Assembly (NCBI RefSeq): GCF_009696175.1
Contig: NZ_VUMM01000004.1
Span: 41,353 to 105,352 of the forward strand
From: Floccifex porci
GTDB lineage: Bacteria > Bacillota_I > Bacilli_A > Erysipelotrichales > Erysipelotrichaceae
Reading direction: 5' to 3'
Length of the DNA stretch: 64,000 nucleotides
Made by a program: the position numbers and the translations under genes. Each line of letters begins with the position of its first letter. Position 1 is the first letter of the stretch. A model generated the notes under the pieces. That model was not told where the DNA came from. It saw nothing but the letters and a program-made list of their open reading frames with translations, and made no database searches. Shown piece by piece: positions 24,241 through 33,390 of the stretch.

Positions 24241-24316
24241 GGTCCAGTGGTGTAGTGGTTAACATGCCTCCCTGTCACGGAGGAGATCGTGGGTTCGAGT
24301 CCCATCTGGACCGCCA
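24241..24316 (+). tRNA. tRNA-Asp (GTC), copy 2
   Basis: An exact duplicate of 24139-24214, 26 bp downstream, with encoded CCA. Probably a tandem duplication within the cluster. Confidence 0.96.
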
Positions 24317-24320
24317 TTAT

Positions 24321-24394
24321 GCAGGTGTAGTTCAATGGTAGAACTTCAGCCTTCCAAGCTGACTACGTGAGTTCGATTCTCATCACCTGCTCCA
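24321..24394 (+). tRNA. tRNA-Gly (TCC)
   Basis: GCAGGTG/CACCTGC acceptor stem, anticodon TCC in the CTTCCAA loop, GAGTTCGATTCTC T-arm and encoded CCA. Reads GGA/GGG glycine codons. Confidence 0.95.
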
Positions 24395-24402
24395 TTGTTT
24401 AT

Positions 24403-24425
24403 AACTCACGAAAGTGAGTTTTTTT
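24403..24425 (+). terminator. terminator of the tRNA cluster
   Basis: AACTCAC, GAAA tetraloop, GTGAGTT and a T-run. Confidence 0.92.
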
Positions 24426-24482
24426 CTTATTACTTGAATTTATAATAGAATCTGATAAAATCTTGAAAAAAGGATAGTATTT

Positions 24483-25187
24483 ATGGATGAATTTTTAAGA
24501 ACAGAAATGTTAATTGGAAAAGATGGAATGGAAAAAATCAAAGACAGTCACGTTGCAATTTTTGGAATCGGTGGAGTGGGTGGCTATAGTGTAGAAGCAT
24601 TGGCACGAAGCGGTATTTCTTCTTTTGATCTGATTGATAACGATACGATAAATGTTACCAATATTAACCGGCAGATCATCGCAACACATTCTTCTGTAGG
24701 TTTATATAAAGTGGATGTAATGAAAGAAAGAATTCTGGATATCAATCCACAGGCAAAAGTAAATACATATAAAGAATTTGTATCTCCTGATAATATTGAT
24801 CAGTTTCCATTTGATGAATACGATTATGTGATTGATGCCATTGATACAATCAGTGCTAAAATCGCACTGGTACTGATCTGTCAGGAAAAAGAAATTCCGA
24901 TTTTATCTTGTATGGGTGCGGGAAATAAAATGGATCCCACAAAATTTGAAGTCAGCGATCTATTTAAAACAAAAGTCTGTCCTCTGGCAAAAGTAATGCG
25001 CCATGAACTGAAAAAAAGAGGCGTAAAACATTTGAAAGTTGTTTATTCACAGGAACAGCCTATGACTTTAAAAAATGCTCCCGTAGATCCAAACAGTAAA
25101 AAAACAATTCCGGGAAGTACGGCTTTTGTACCTTCCGTTGCCGGTCTTGTGATTGCCTCAGAAGTAATAAAAGATTTGACAAAATAG
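24483..25187 (+). CDS. tcdA: tRNA threonylcarbamoyladenosine dehydratase
   Basis: 234 residues of the ThiF/MoeB/HesA (E1-like) fold. The nucleotide loop FGIGGVGGYSVEAL (about 28-41), NINRQI and IDAIDT follow the family, and CMGAGNKMDP is typical of TcdA (CsdL/YgdL). It uses ATP to cyclise the t6A modification at position 37 of ANN-decoding tRNAs into ct6A. It lies right behind a tRNA cluster, which may be chance. The start lies behind GGATAG. A hairpin separates it from radC. Confidence 0.92.
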   Translation: MDEFLRTEMLIGKDGMEKIKDSHVAIFGIGGVGGYSVEALARSGISSFDLIDNDTINVTNINRQIIATHSSVGLYKVDVMKERILDINPQAKVNTYKEFVSPDNIDQFPFDEYDYVIDAIDTISAKIALVLICQEKEIPILSCMGAGNKMDPTKFEVSDLFKTKVCPLAKVMRHELKKRGVKHLKVVYSQEQPMTLKNAPVDPNSKKTIPGSTAFVPSVAGLVIASEVIKDLTK

Positions 25188-25213
25188 AATTTTTAAAAAG
25201 ATTCTATTTTTTT
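25182..25213 (+). terminator. terminator after tcdA
   Basis: AAATAGAAT (25182-25190) pairs with ATTCTATTT (25201-25209), with T-run to 25213. Confidence 0.8.
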
Positions 25214-25218
25214 ATTAT

Positions 25219-25893
25219 ATGAAAGTTAAAGAAATGAATATTGAACAAAGACCACGAGAAAAAGCATTGCGTTTTGGTTTGGAATCTTTAACCAATCTGG
25301 AATTAATTGCTTTAATTCTTCAAAGTGGCAACAAAAAAAGAGATGTCTTTGATATCGCAAAGGATGTATTAGAACTTTCGGAGGATCTAAATAAAATGTT
25401 CGAACTATCCGCTCAGTCATTAATGAAAATTCAAGGAATCAGTAAAGTGAAGGCTTTACAGCTGCTGGCTGGAATTGAGTTATCAAAGCGATCTTTAAGA
25501 ACGAATGCCTATCATAAGTCCATTCGTGGACCACAAGATGGCTTATTATGGTTTCAGATGGAATATGGTACTTTAAAACAGGAACATTTTGTATGTCTGT
25601 ATCTGGATGTGAAAGGGAAAATTATTACCCATTGTACATTGTTTAAAGGAACTTTAAATGAAAGTTCAGTTCATCCCAGAGACATATTTAAAAAAGCTTT
25701 TGAAGTGAATGCCTATTCGGTCATGGTATTGCACAATCATCCTTCTGGAGACCCTTCTCCTTCAAAAACAGATGAAAGATTGACACAGAACTTATTTGAA
25801 ATATCCGAAATTATGGGAATTGTATTTTTAGATCATGTAATCGTAGGAAAAAATTCATATTATTCTTTCCGTCAGGAAAAACATCTGCATTGA
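25219..25893 (+). CDS. radC: RadC-family JAB/MPN-domain protein
   Basis: 224 residues. An N-terminal UPF0758 helix-hairpin-helix region (about 1-90, with REKALRFGLESLTNLELIALIL and GISKVKALQLLAGIEL in part) precedes a JAB domain with HNHPSGDPSPS and a downstream Asp, the zinc-binding JAMM motif. The family was linked to recombination repair, though its biochemical role is unclear. The gene starts right behind the tcdA terminator with no strong ribosome site, which suggests leaderless or weak expression. It precedes mreC by 47 bp. Confidence 0.92.
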   Translation: MKVKEMNIEQRPREKALRFGLESLTNLELIALILQSGNKKRDVFDIAKDVLELSEDLNKMFELSAQSLMKIQGISKVKALQLLAGIELSKRSLRTNAYHKSIRGPQDGLLWFQMEYGTLKQEHFVCLYLDVKGKIITHCTLFKGTLNESSVHPRDIFKKAFEVNAYSVMVLHNHPSGDPSPSKTDERLTQNLFEISEIMGIVFLDHVIVGKNSYYSFRQEKHLH

Positions 25894-25940
25894 AAGAAAG
25901 AAGAAATATCGTTATAATGAAAAGGAATTTGGGGGAAATT

Positions 25941-26771
25941 ATGCGAAAATTCACAAGACTTCAAAAAATATTATCGATTTTGATCTGTATCAGCTTAATT
26001 TTTAGTTTCATAATGCTGTCCCTGCGACAGAATTCCTTATCCAATTTAGGTTACAGTGCCTGGACGTATATAAAATATGGTTTAATTGATTACCCATTGA
26101 AATCTTTGGGAAATGGAATCTCCGATTTTGCGAATCTGTGGCATGTATATGAAGATAACGAATATCTAAAAGAAGAATTGGCACAACAAAGAAGTTATAA
26201 AACTTTATATGAAGAAGAACGAAACAAAAATGAAGATTTAGAAAAGCTGCTGGATATAAAAAATTCATTGCCAGATGCATTAACGATTTCATGCAGTGTT
26301 GTTTCTCGTTCGGCTTCTTCCTGGAAGCAGACGGTAACAATTTCGGCAGGAAAAGTGCAGGGAGTAAAGCCCAATATGATTGTTATGACCAGTGAAGGAG
26401 CCATTGGACTGATTGAAGAAGTTCAAAGTGCTACCAGTACTGTCCGCTTATTAACCAGTGAAGATTTAGTGAATGATATTGCGATTAAGATTTCTCTGGA
26501 AGATGGAAGCAGCGTGGAAGGGGTTCTACAATCCTATGATGCCAAAAAAGGCGCTTATTGTGTTTCTTTATTTGACAACGATGCGACCGTATCGGCAGGA
26601 CAAAGTGTGGCAACCAGTGGATCAGGAGGAAACTATCCATCGGGTCTATTTGTAGGAACGGTTGTTGATGTTTCAAAAAGCGATGATGCGATCATTTCAA
26701 CGGTCTATGTATCCCCTGTATCCAATATGAAAAGTTTTGAATATGTACTGGTAATTGGAAATGAGGGCTGA
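25941..26771 (+). CDS. mreC: rod-shape determining protein MreC
   Basis: 276 residues from ATG 25941 (GGGGGAAAT upstream); a frame extension to 25890 overlaps radC and has no better site. One membrane segment (about 9-30) is followed by a coiled coil (about 65-100, DNEYLKEELAQQ...) and the beta-rich MreC domain with VTISAGKVQGVKPNM, LLTSEDLVND and SGSGGNYPSGLFVGTV. It organises the lateral wall elongation complex outside the membrane. It is followed by mreD after one base. MreB, which usually precedes it, is absent here. Confidence 0.94.
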   Translation: MRKFTRLQKILSILICISLIFSFIMLSLRQNSLSNLGYSAWTYIKYGLIDYPLKSLGNGISDFANLWHVYEDNEYLKEELAQQRSYKTLYEEERNKNEDLEKLLDIKNSLPDALTISCSVVSRSASSWKQTVTISAGKVQGVKPNMIVMTSEGAIGLIEEVQSATSTVRLLTSEDLVNDIAIKISLEDGSSVEGVLQSYDAKKGAYCVSLFDNDATVSAGQSVATSGSGGNYPSGLFVGTVVDVSKSDDAIISTVYVSPVSNMKSFEYVLVIGNEG

Positions 26772-26772
26772 T

Positions 26773-27339
26773 ATGAAAGCAAGATTTTATTGTGTCTTTC
26801 TGTTTTTAATGGCTTTAGTGGATGGAACTATTGTATTTCTTTTTCCAGTGGATTATCAGTATATTTCAATTTCTTTTGTCCCTCATTTATGCATAGCGGC
26901 TTTATTTTTAAGCGTCTGGAAAAGGGGATATATGGATCGTATGCTGATGGGATTTCTATTTGGAATTCTATACGATGTCTTTTTTTTGAATTGTTTTTCC
27001 TTTCATATATTTTTATATCCATTATTAACTTTTTTATGTGGTATATTTCAGGAAAAAATGGATGAAAACAATCGAATTTTACTCATTGTGACTTTGATTC
27101 TTGTATTTTTATATGATTTACTTCCATTTGGTTATCATAAGTTCACAAAAACATTGAGTGTTTCTTTAATAAGATGGTTTATTCATTTTGAACTGGCTAC
27201 GATTCTGATTCACATTGTTCTGATTGCTGCATTGATTTATATATTTAATGTCTACGAACGATACGAAACGATACGTCGAATTCGTCAACAAAGACAGGAA
27301 AAGAAAAAATATCACAATTTACGATTATCCAGAAAATAG
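26773..27339 (+). CDS. mreD: rod-shape determining protein MreD
   Basis: 188 residues from ATG 26773. Five or six hydrophobic segments fill the protein, ending in a basic tail (RRIRQQRQEKKKYH). FVPHLCIAALFL, the YMDRMLMGFLFGILYDVFF segment and position behind mreC support MreD, a membrane partner of the elongasome. Sequence conservation in this family is low, so the call depends partly on context. A terminator follows. Confidence 0.85.
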   Translation: MKARFYCVFLFLMALVDGTIVFLFPVDYQYISISFVPHLCIAALFLSVWKRGYMDRMLMGFLFGILYDVFFLNCFSFHIFLYPLLTFLCGIFQEKMDENNRILLIVTLILVFLYDLLPFGYHKFTKTLSVSLIRWFIHFELATILIHIVLIAALIYIFNVYERYETIRRIRQQRQEKKKYHNLRLSRK

Positions 27340-27365
27340 ACTAGAGAAAATCTAGTCTATTTTTG
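27335..27365 (+). terminator. terminator after mreD
   Basis: AATAGACTAGA (27335-27345) and TCTAGTCTATT (27351-27361) with T-run. Confidence 0.9.
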
Positions 27366-27392
27366 TTATAATTAAAAAATGAAGGTGATAAC

Positions 27393-29948
27393 ATGAACAA
27401 TTTATTATTAATAGATGGAAACTCTATGCTTTTTCGAGCTTATTATGCCACATTATATGGTAGGCCAATGTCCACAACCAATGGAATTCCAACCAATGCG
27501 GTATTCAGTTTTATCCTTATGCTGAATAAAGCCATTGAAACCATTCAGCCAGATTCAATACTGGTGGCTTTTGATGCAGGGAAAAGCACATTCAGACATA
27601 AACAATATGCCGAATATAAAGGAACCAGAAAACCTCTGGATGAAGAATTAAAAGTTCAATTTCCAATTGTCAGAGAATTTCTGGATACGTCAGGTATTTT
27701 ACGGTATGAAGATGAAGGCTTTGAAGCTGATGATATTATTGGAAGTATGGCAAAGAAAAGTGAATCCATTGAAACAACAATTTTAACCAGTGATCGTGAT
27801 CTGTTACAGTTAATTGATCCTACAACCAAAGTATTATTGATGAAAAAAGGATTAACAGATATGGAATTGATGGATGAAAGCCATTTTTATGAAAAATACG
27901 GTTTACAGCCCAAACAGATCATTGATTTAAAAGGATTAATGGGAGACAGTTCCGATAATATTCCTGGAGTTGCCGGTGTTGGAGAAAAAACGGCTACAAA
28001 ACTATTACAGACTTATACAAGTCTGGAAAATGTATATGATAATATTGAGCAGGTTAAAGGAAAATTAAAAGAGAAACTGATAAAGGATAAAGAAAATGCC
28101 TTTTTATCAAAAGAACTGGCAACGATTTATCGGGATATGGATTTTCCATTTGAAATGAATGCTTTATCTTTTTCAGGTTATAAAGAACAGGTTAATGATT
28201 TTTATGAAAAATATGAAATGTTTTCCTTTATTCAAAAAAAGACAGATGAAAAGACAGAAGTAAAAGTGATTCATAAATGGATAGATAACGATCCTCTATT
28301 TTTACCGGTCTGTACAAATGATTCATATATTCATCAGAAATGTCTGGGTTTTATATCTTGTGACAAAGAAACCATTTATTTTGAATCCATCGAAGATGCA
28401 TTAGAAGACAAAATATTTAAATCGTATTTAAAAAGAAAAGATCTAAGAACATGGGATGATAAAGAGACAATGCATTTGTGCCAGAAATATGGATTTGAAA
28501 TTCCATGTTTTGAACAGGATCTGCATATCGCAGCTTTCCTGCTTCATTCCCAGGCTACTAATACCGATGATCTGCTGCAGACTTTAAAGTTTAAACTGCC
28601 AGAATCTTTACATGAATTAAGTAAAAAATCAAAAAATAAAGAAGCGTTTGAAATAAATCGATCATTGGCTTTTTATGGAGCTTTTGTGAAACAATTAAAG
28701 AATATTGAAGAAGATATTTATATACAGTTAAAAGAACAGAATTTATGGGAACTGTATCAGAATATTGAATTGCCTTTAATCCCTATTTTATTTGATATGG
28801 AAGAAGAAGGAATTTATGTAGATGAAAATACACTGGAAGAAATTGATCGAAAAGTGGATCAGAAAGTGGATGTACTGACAAAACAGATCTATGATTATGC
28901 AGGAATGGTCTTTAATATCAATTCTCCTAAACAGCTGGCTTCGGTTTTATATGATGAATTGAATTTACCAAGTGGTAAGAAAAGAAGTACATCTGCAGAT
29001 GTACTTGAAAAACTGCAGGATCAGCATCCTATTGTTCCATGTTTATTAGAATATAGAAAATATGCAAAAATTAAATCTACTTATATTGATGGAATTTCAA
29101 AACATATACAGAATGATGGAAAAATTCATACTTGTTTTAATCAGACAATGACACAGACTGGAAGATTGTCCAGCAGCGATCCAAATCTTCAGAATATCAG
29201 TGTTCGTGATGAACAGGGAAAAGAAATACGAAAAGCTTTCATTGCCAGAGAAGGATATCAGCTTCTATCTGCCGATTATTCACAGATTGAATTAAGAATC
29301 CTGGCACATATGGCCAATGAAAAAAATATGATAGAAGCTTTTAATGAAGGAATTGACATTCATACACAGACTGCTACAAAAATTTTTATGGTTCAAAAAG
29401 AAGATGTAACCAGTTCAATGCGACGGATTGCCAAAACAGTGAATTTTGGAATCGTTTATGGTCAAACTGAATTTGGATTGTCTTCCCAGCTGAATATCAG
29501 CCGAAAAGAAGCTTCTGAATTTATGAAGACTTATTTTGCTTCTTTTCCATCGATTCATTCTTTTATGAATGAAGTGATTTCTTTCTGCCAGGAAAATGGT
29601 TATGTGAAAACTTTATTTAATCGAAGAAGAGAAATTCCAGAAATCAATGATAAAAACTTTATGACAAGAGAATTCGGAAAAAGAGCGGCTATGAATGCAC
29701 CGATACAGGGAAGTGCAGCGGATCTGATTAAAATTGCGATGATAAAAGTAGTAGAAAGAATGAAAAAGGAAAAGGTAAAATCAAAACTTCTTTTACAGAT
29801 TCATGATGAATTAATTTTTGAAGTACCTAAAGAAGAGATGGAAACAATGATTTCACTTGTAAAAGAAGAAATGGAAAATGTGCTTGAATTGAAAGTTCCA
29901 CTGCAGGCCAGCATTTCCTGCGGGAAAACATGGTATGAGGCCAAATAA
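27393..29948 (+). CDS. polA: DNA polymerase I
   Basis: 851 residues. The N-terminal 5'-3' exonuclease domain (about 1-290) shows LLIDGNSMLFRAYYA, EADDIIG and GDSSDNIPGV. The central region (about 300-450) lacks the DxE motif of 3'-5' proofreading, as in Bacillus polymerases. The polymerase domain (about 470-851) has TQTGRLSSSDPNLQNI, DYSQIELRILAH, RRIAKTVNFGIVYG and IHDELIFE, motifs A to C. It fills gaps and removes RNA primers. AAGGTGAT precedes the start. The next gene overlaps by one base, forming a repair/replication operon through dnaI. Confidence 0.97.
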   Translation: MNNLLLIDGNSMLFRAYYATLYGRPMSTTNGIPTNAVFSFILMLNKAIETIQPDSILVAFDAGKSTFRHKQYAEYKGTRKPLDEELKVQFPIVREFLDTSGILRYEDEGFEADDIIGSMAKKSESIETTILTSDRDLLQLIDPTTKVLLMKKGLTDMELMDESHFYEKYGLQPKQIIDLKGLMGDSSDNIPGVAGVGEKTATKLLQTYTSLENVYDNIEQVKGKLKEKLIKDKENAFLSKELATIYRDMDFPFEMNALSFSGYKEQVNDFYEKYEMFSFIQKKTDEKTEVKVIHKWIDNDPLFLPVCTNDSYIHQKCLGFISCDKETIYFESIEDALEDKIFKSYLKRKDLRTWDDKETMHLCQKYGFEIPCFEQDLHIAAFLLHSQATNTDDLLQTLKFKLPESLHELSKKSKNKEAFEINRSLAFYGAFVKQLKNIEEDIYIQLKEQNLWELYQNIELPLIPILFDMEEEGIYVDENTLEEIDRKVDQKVDVLTKQIYDYAGMVFNINSPKQLASVLYDELNLPSGKKRSTSADVLEKLQDQHPIVPCLLEYRKYAKIKSTYIDGISKHIQNDGKIHTCFNQTMTQTGRLSSSDPNLQNISVRDEQGKEIRKAFIAREGYQLLSADYSQIELRILAHMANEKNMIEAFNEGIDIHTQTATKIFMVQKEDVTSSMRRIAKTVNFGIVYGQTEFGLSSQLNISRKEASEFMKTYFASFPSIHSFMNEVISFCQENGYVKTLFNRRREIPEINDKNFMTREFGKRAAMNAPIQGSAADLIKIAMIKVVERMKKEKVKSKLLLQIHDELIFEVPKEEMETMISLVKEEMENVLELKVPLQASISCGKTWYEAK

Positions 29949-30769
29949 TGCCAGAAGCACCAGAAGTACAAACGGTTCTTTCTACTTTAGAAACCCAGAT
30001 TCAGAATTTAAAAATATTAAAAGTTGATGTATTTTATGAAAAAATTTTAGCGAATCCATCGATAAAAGAATTATTGGTGGGACAAAGTTTTCTCCAATTT
30101 CATAGAATTGGAAAATATCTGATCTTTACAACGGAATTGTATGATTTCATTGTTCATTTACGTATGGAAGGAAAATTTTATCTGTTAAATGAAATTCCTA
30201 AAGAAAAGAAACATATCCATGTAATCTTTTCTTTATCGGATGGAAGATTTCTATGTTATCATGATACAAGAAAATTTGGACGCATGGAATTGTATCCAAA
30301 ACAGGAAGACAAATACAATTGTCCAGCTTTAAAAAAAGTAGGATGGGATGTACTGGATGAAAGATATACACCCATGTATCTCTATTCAAAAATTCATACA
30401 TCGAAGCGATCTTTAAAAGCTGTATTACTGGATCAGTCCATACAGGCAGGAATTGGAAATATATATGCGGATGAAATCTGTTTTGCTTCAAGACTGGATC
30501 CAAGAACAAGGGCGTATCGACTATCAAAAAAGGATTGTCAGATACTTGTAAAAGAATCAAAGCGAATTCTTGCAGGGGCTATGAAATATGGTGGAACCAC
30601 CATACGCTCTTATACATCGTCTTTAGGGGTAACAGGTTTGTTTCAGTTGAAACTTCATGTTCATACTAAAGAAGGATGTCCTTGTGATGTATGTTCAAAT
30701 CCTGTTATAAAAACATTTGTCAACAATAGAGGAACGTATATATGCACACATTGTCAGAAAAGAAAATGA
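29948..30769 (+). CDS. mutM: formamidopyrimidine-DNA glycosylase
   Basis: 273 residues. Mature N-terminal Pro2 and Glu3 (MPEAPEVQ) form the catalytic site. DDERYT-like helix-two-turn-helix region QAGIGNIYADEICF and the C-terminal zinc finger (CPCDVCSNPV ... CTHCQKRK, four Cys) are present. It excises oxidised purines such as 8-oxoguanine. It overlaps polA by one base and coaE by about 28 bases, a gene order common in Bacillota (polA-mutM-coaE). Confidence 0.95.
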   Translation: MPEAPEVQTVLSTLETQIQNLKILKVDVFYEKILANPSIKELLVGQSFLQFHRIGKYLIFTTELYDFIVHLRMEGKFYLLNEIPKEKKHIHVIFSLSDGRFLCYHDTRKFGRMELYPKQEDKYNCPALKKVGWDVLDERYTPMYLYSKIHTSKRSLKAVLLDQSIQAGIGNIYADEICFASRLDPRTRAYRLSKKDCQILVKESKRILAGAMKYGGTTIRSYTSSLGVTGLFQLKLHVHTKEGCPCDVCSNPVIKTFVNNRGTYICTHCQKRK

Positions 30770-31332
30770 TTGCGATAACCGGTTCGATGGGATCGGGTAA
30801 ATCTGAAGTATCAAAATACGTATCGCAGCTTTATCCAGTCATCGACTGTGATAAGATCAATGCTCATTTGCTTGAAAAAGGAGAGAAAGGATATCATAAA
30901 CTGATTCAGCTGGATTGGGTTGTTCTAGATGAAAATGGACAAATCGATAAAAAAGAAATGGCCAGATGTATGTTTTCAGATGCTGAAAAAAGGAAGGAAG
31001 CAGAATCCATTTTACATCCTTTAATTTTTGAAGAAATAAATATATGGAAAGAAAAACAAAATGCTTCTTATCTTTTTGTAGAAGTTCCTCTTTTATTTGA
31101 AATTCAGGCACAATCTTATTTTGATGAAATTTGGTGTGTCTATTGTGATTTAGATACCGCAATTCAAAGACTGATTGAATATCGTCATTTTACATATGAT
31201 CAGGCAATGGCAAGAATTAAAAAGCAGTTGTCAGTGGACTATAAAAAGAAAAACAGTGATATTCTAATTGAAAACAATGGGAATAAAGAACAGCTTTATC
31301 ATCAGATTGATATAATTTTAGGAAGGAGGTAG
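30742..31332 (+). CDS. coaE: dephospho-CoA kinase
   Basis: 196 residues from ATG 30742, preferred since AGAGGA lies 8 bp upstream. A second in-frame ATG at 30766 overlaps the mutM stop as ATGA and would give a more usual N-terminus (MIAITGSMG), so the start is open. The Walker A motif is GSMGSGKS; DCDKINAHLL, HPLIFEEI and VEVPLLFE follow the family. It phosphorylates dephospho-CoA in the last CoA step. It lies 2 bp before dnaB. Confidence 0.93.
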   Translation: MHTLSEKKMIAITGSMGSGKSEVSKYVSQLYPVIDCDKINAHLLEKGEKGYHKLIQLDWVVLDENGQIDKKEMARCMFSDAEKRKEAESILHPLIFEEINIWKEKQNASYLFVEVPLLFEIQAQSYFDEIWCVYCDLDTAIQRLIEYRHFTYDQAMARIKKQLSVDYKKKNSDILIENNGNKEQLYHQIDIILGRR

Positions 31333-31334
31333 AA

Positions 31335-32456
31335 ATGGAAAATAAAGTATTAATTCAGCTTACAGATTCACTTCAAATGAATTATAACCAGAGCTTAACC
31401 TTCTTATATTATCCTCTGATTGGAAAAGATTCCTATATTCTATATCAGTTTTTATTGAATTTAAATGAACAGTACTGGGACAAAAATCAGATTCTTGAAT
31501 GTTGTTGTTTTCATGAAAATCAGTTTGAAAGAGCCAGAGAAAATTTAGAAGAATTCGGGTTGTTAAAAACCTATTTGAATGCGGATAAAAACAGCTGGAT
31601 CTTTTGTTTATGTCCTCCTTTGAGCGTAAATGAATTCTTTTGTCATGAAAGCTATGCTCGTATATTTATTAATGAATGTGGTTCTAAGCGTTATGATGCT
31701 TTAAAGAGCTATTTTCATATCGATCCTGTAAACAGGAATGGATATATCGAAGTCACAAAACCATTTGATACCCAGAGACTGGTATTGTGGAATGATCAGA
31801 AAGAAGAAGTGTTTCAGCGAAATAAAAAGGATGAAAAAAGAGTATATTCATTTAATTTTGATGAATTTTTTCAGGGAATGGATCGCATATTCCCACTTCG
31901 ATTACGTAATGAAGAAAATTTAAGTTTTATAGCACAACTGGCTTCTATTTATGGTATAGATGAAAAAGAAATGAAACGTATGGTTCAAAGAAGTGTGCAT
32001 CCTTCTACTAAAGAATTTGATAAGGAAACGTTAAAAAAACTGGTATTTTCTTCTTCTAAGATACAGATGCCTCCATCTGATTCTTATAAAATGGCTCCGG
32101 TTCAGTTTTTAAAATATAAGCAGAATGGAACCCCGATATCTTCCAGTGACAAAAAGCTGGTGGAATCTTTATGTCTTGATTATTCTTTTCCAAATGAAGT
32201 GGTGAATGTATTAATTGAATATTGTCTGGAAAAGACAAATCAAAGCCTTACAAGAAACTATGTAGAGAAAGTAGCCAGCAGTTGGAGTCGTCTGCATATA
32301 GATACAAAAGAAAAAGCGTTGTCCCAAATTCAGAAAAAACCAGTGAATAAAAAAGTACCGGAATGGTATGAAAACACTACGCAGACAAAAGCAAGTGAAA
32401 AGTCTTTGCAGAAAGCTCTTTCGTTGCAGAAAAAATTGAAAGGAGATAAATCATGA
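31335..32456 (+). CDS. dnaB: DnaB-type replication initiation and membrane attachment protein (DnaD-like)
   Basis: 373 residues. N-terminal DnaB-type winged-helix region (LTFLYYPLIGKDSYILYQFL in part, about 20-45) and a later DnaD-like domain with the LSFIAQLASIYGIDEKEMKRMV stretch and a C-terminal YVEKVASSW motif match the Bacillus DnaB/DnaD group (not the DnaB helicase). Its partner dnaI overlaps it by four bases. Together they load the replicative helicase at origins. AAGGAGG lies upstream of the start. Confidence 0.87.
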   Translation: MENKVLIQLTDSLQMNYNQSLTFLYYPLIGKDSYILYQFLLNLNEQYWDKNQILECCCFHENQFERARENLEEFGLLKTYLNADKNSWIFCLCPPLSVNEFFCHESYARIFINECGSKRYDALKSYFHIDPVNRNGYIEVTKPFDTQRLVLWNDQKEEVFQRNKKDEKRVYSFNFDEFFQGMDRIFPLRLRNEENLSFIAQLASIYGIDEKEMKRMVQRSVHPSTKEFDKETLKKLVFSSSKIQMPPSDSYKMAPVQFLKYKQNGTPISSSDKKLVESLCLDYSFPNEVVNVLIEYCLEKTNQSLTRNYVEKVASSWSRLHIDTKEKALSQIQKKPVNKKVPEWYENTTQTKASEKSLQKALSLQKKLKGDKS

Positions 32457-33322
32457 ATCAGGAATTGTATGAAAAACAATTAATTGAAAAGTTAAAAAAG
32501 AATCGACATGTTATTTCCTTTTTAAAGAAAAATCAGTTAAGCGAATCTTTTGTTGAAATGAATTCGGATTATTTTGCCAGCTGGCTGCAGACATTAAAGA
32601 AATGTGAAGGCTGCCAGGGGTTACCTTATTGTGCCCAGAAAATAAGAGGAAGAGTCAAGACTTTGTATATGGATGGAAAATTCTTAGAAGAAACATATAT
32701 GCCTTGTCGATATATGAAAAAAGAAACCAGAGAGCTGAAACATTCTTTGAATTATCGATATTCTCATTTATCGAATGAAGAATATCGAATTGATTTAAAC
32801 CAGATTCAGTTAAAAGATGAATCAGAAGAATATATTCATGCCTATACAAGTATATTAGAGTCCATTGAAATGAAAAAAGGAATTTATTTATATGGACAGC
32901 CAGGAGTAGGAAAAAGTTATCTATGTATTGGTTGTGCCAATTATTATGCGAAAAAAGGCAATGTGGTTTCTTTTGTGAAAGTGCCTCAACTGATACAGGA
33001 TTGTAAAGAAGCCTTATCGGATTTTGATTATCAGGCTACCATTCTATCTCATTTAAAATTCAGTGAAATTTTATTTTTAGATGATATTGGATCGGAATCT
33101 ATATCGCAATGGACAAGAGATTCGATTCTGTTTCCAGCATTAAATTATCGTATGGATCATAACTTAAAAACATATTTTACGTCCAATTATACAATGGAAG
33201 AATTAGAAAAACAGTATTATATAAAAGGAAAAGATGTGAATTTTGTATCCAGCGATCGTTTTATGGAAAGAATTCGTTCTTTGAGTCAGGCTGTGCCTCT
33301 ATTGGGAAAAAGCCGTCGATAA
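32453..33322 (+). CDS. dnaI: primosomal helicase loader DnaI
   Basis: 289 residues. An N-terminal zinc-binding region with Cys-x2-Cys (CEGCQG), CAQK and CRYMKK (about 52-90) is followed by an AAA+ domain: Walker A GQPGVGKS (about 148-155), Walker B ILFLDDIGSE, and the SNYTMEELE and DRFMERI motifs. The family opens and loads the DnaC-type helicase with DnaB and DnaD. It ends the polA-mutM-coaE-dnaB-dnaI operon. Confidence 0.93.
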   Translation: MNQELYEKQLIEKLKKNRHVISFLKKNQLSESFVEMNSDYFASWLQTLKKCEGCQGLPYCAQKIRGRVKTLYMDGKFLEETYMPCRYMKKETRELKHSLNYRYSHLSNEEYRIDLNQIQLKDESEEYIHAYTSILESIEMKKGIYLYGQPGVGKSYLCIGCANYYAKKGNVVSFVKVPQLIQDCKEALSDFDYQATILSHLKFSEILFLDDIGSESISQWTRDSILFPALNYRMDHNLKTYFTSNYTMEELEKQYYIKGKDVNFVSSDRFMERIRSLSQAVPLLGKSRR

Positions 33323-33390
33323 TGCTTTAAAATTTTATAGATTTGTATTAAAATAATATCGGAAAGCAATTCTAAAGGAGGATAATTAAA

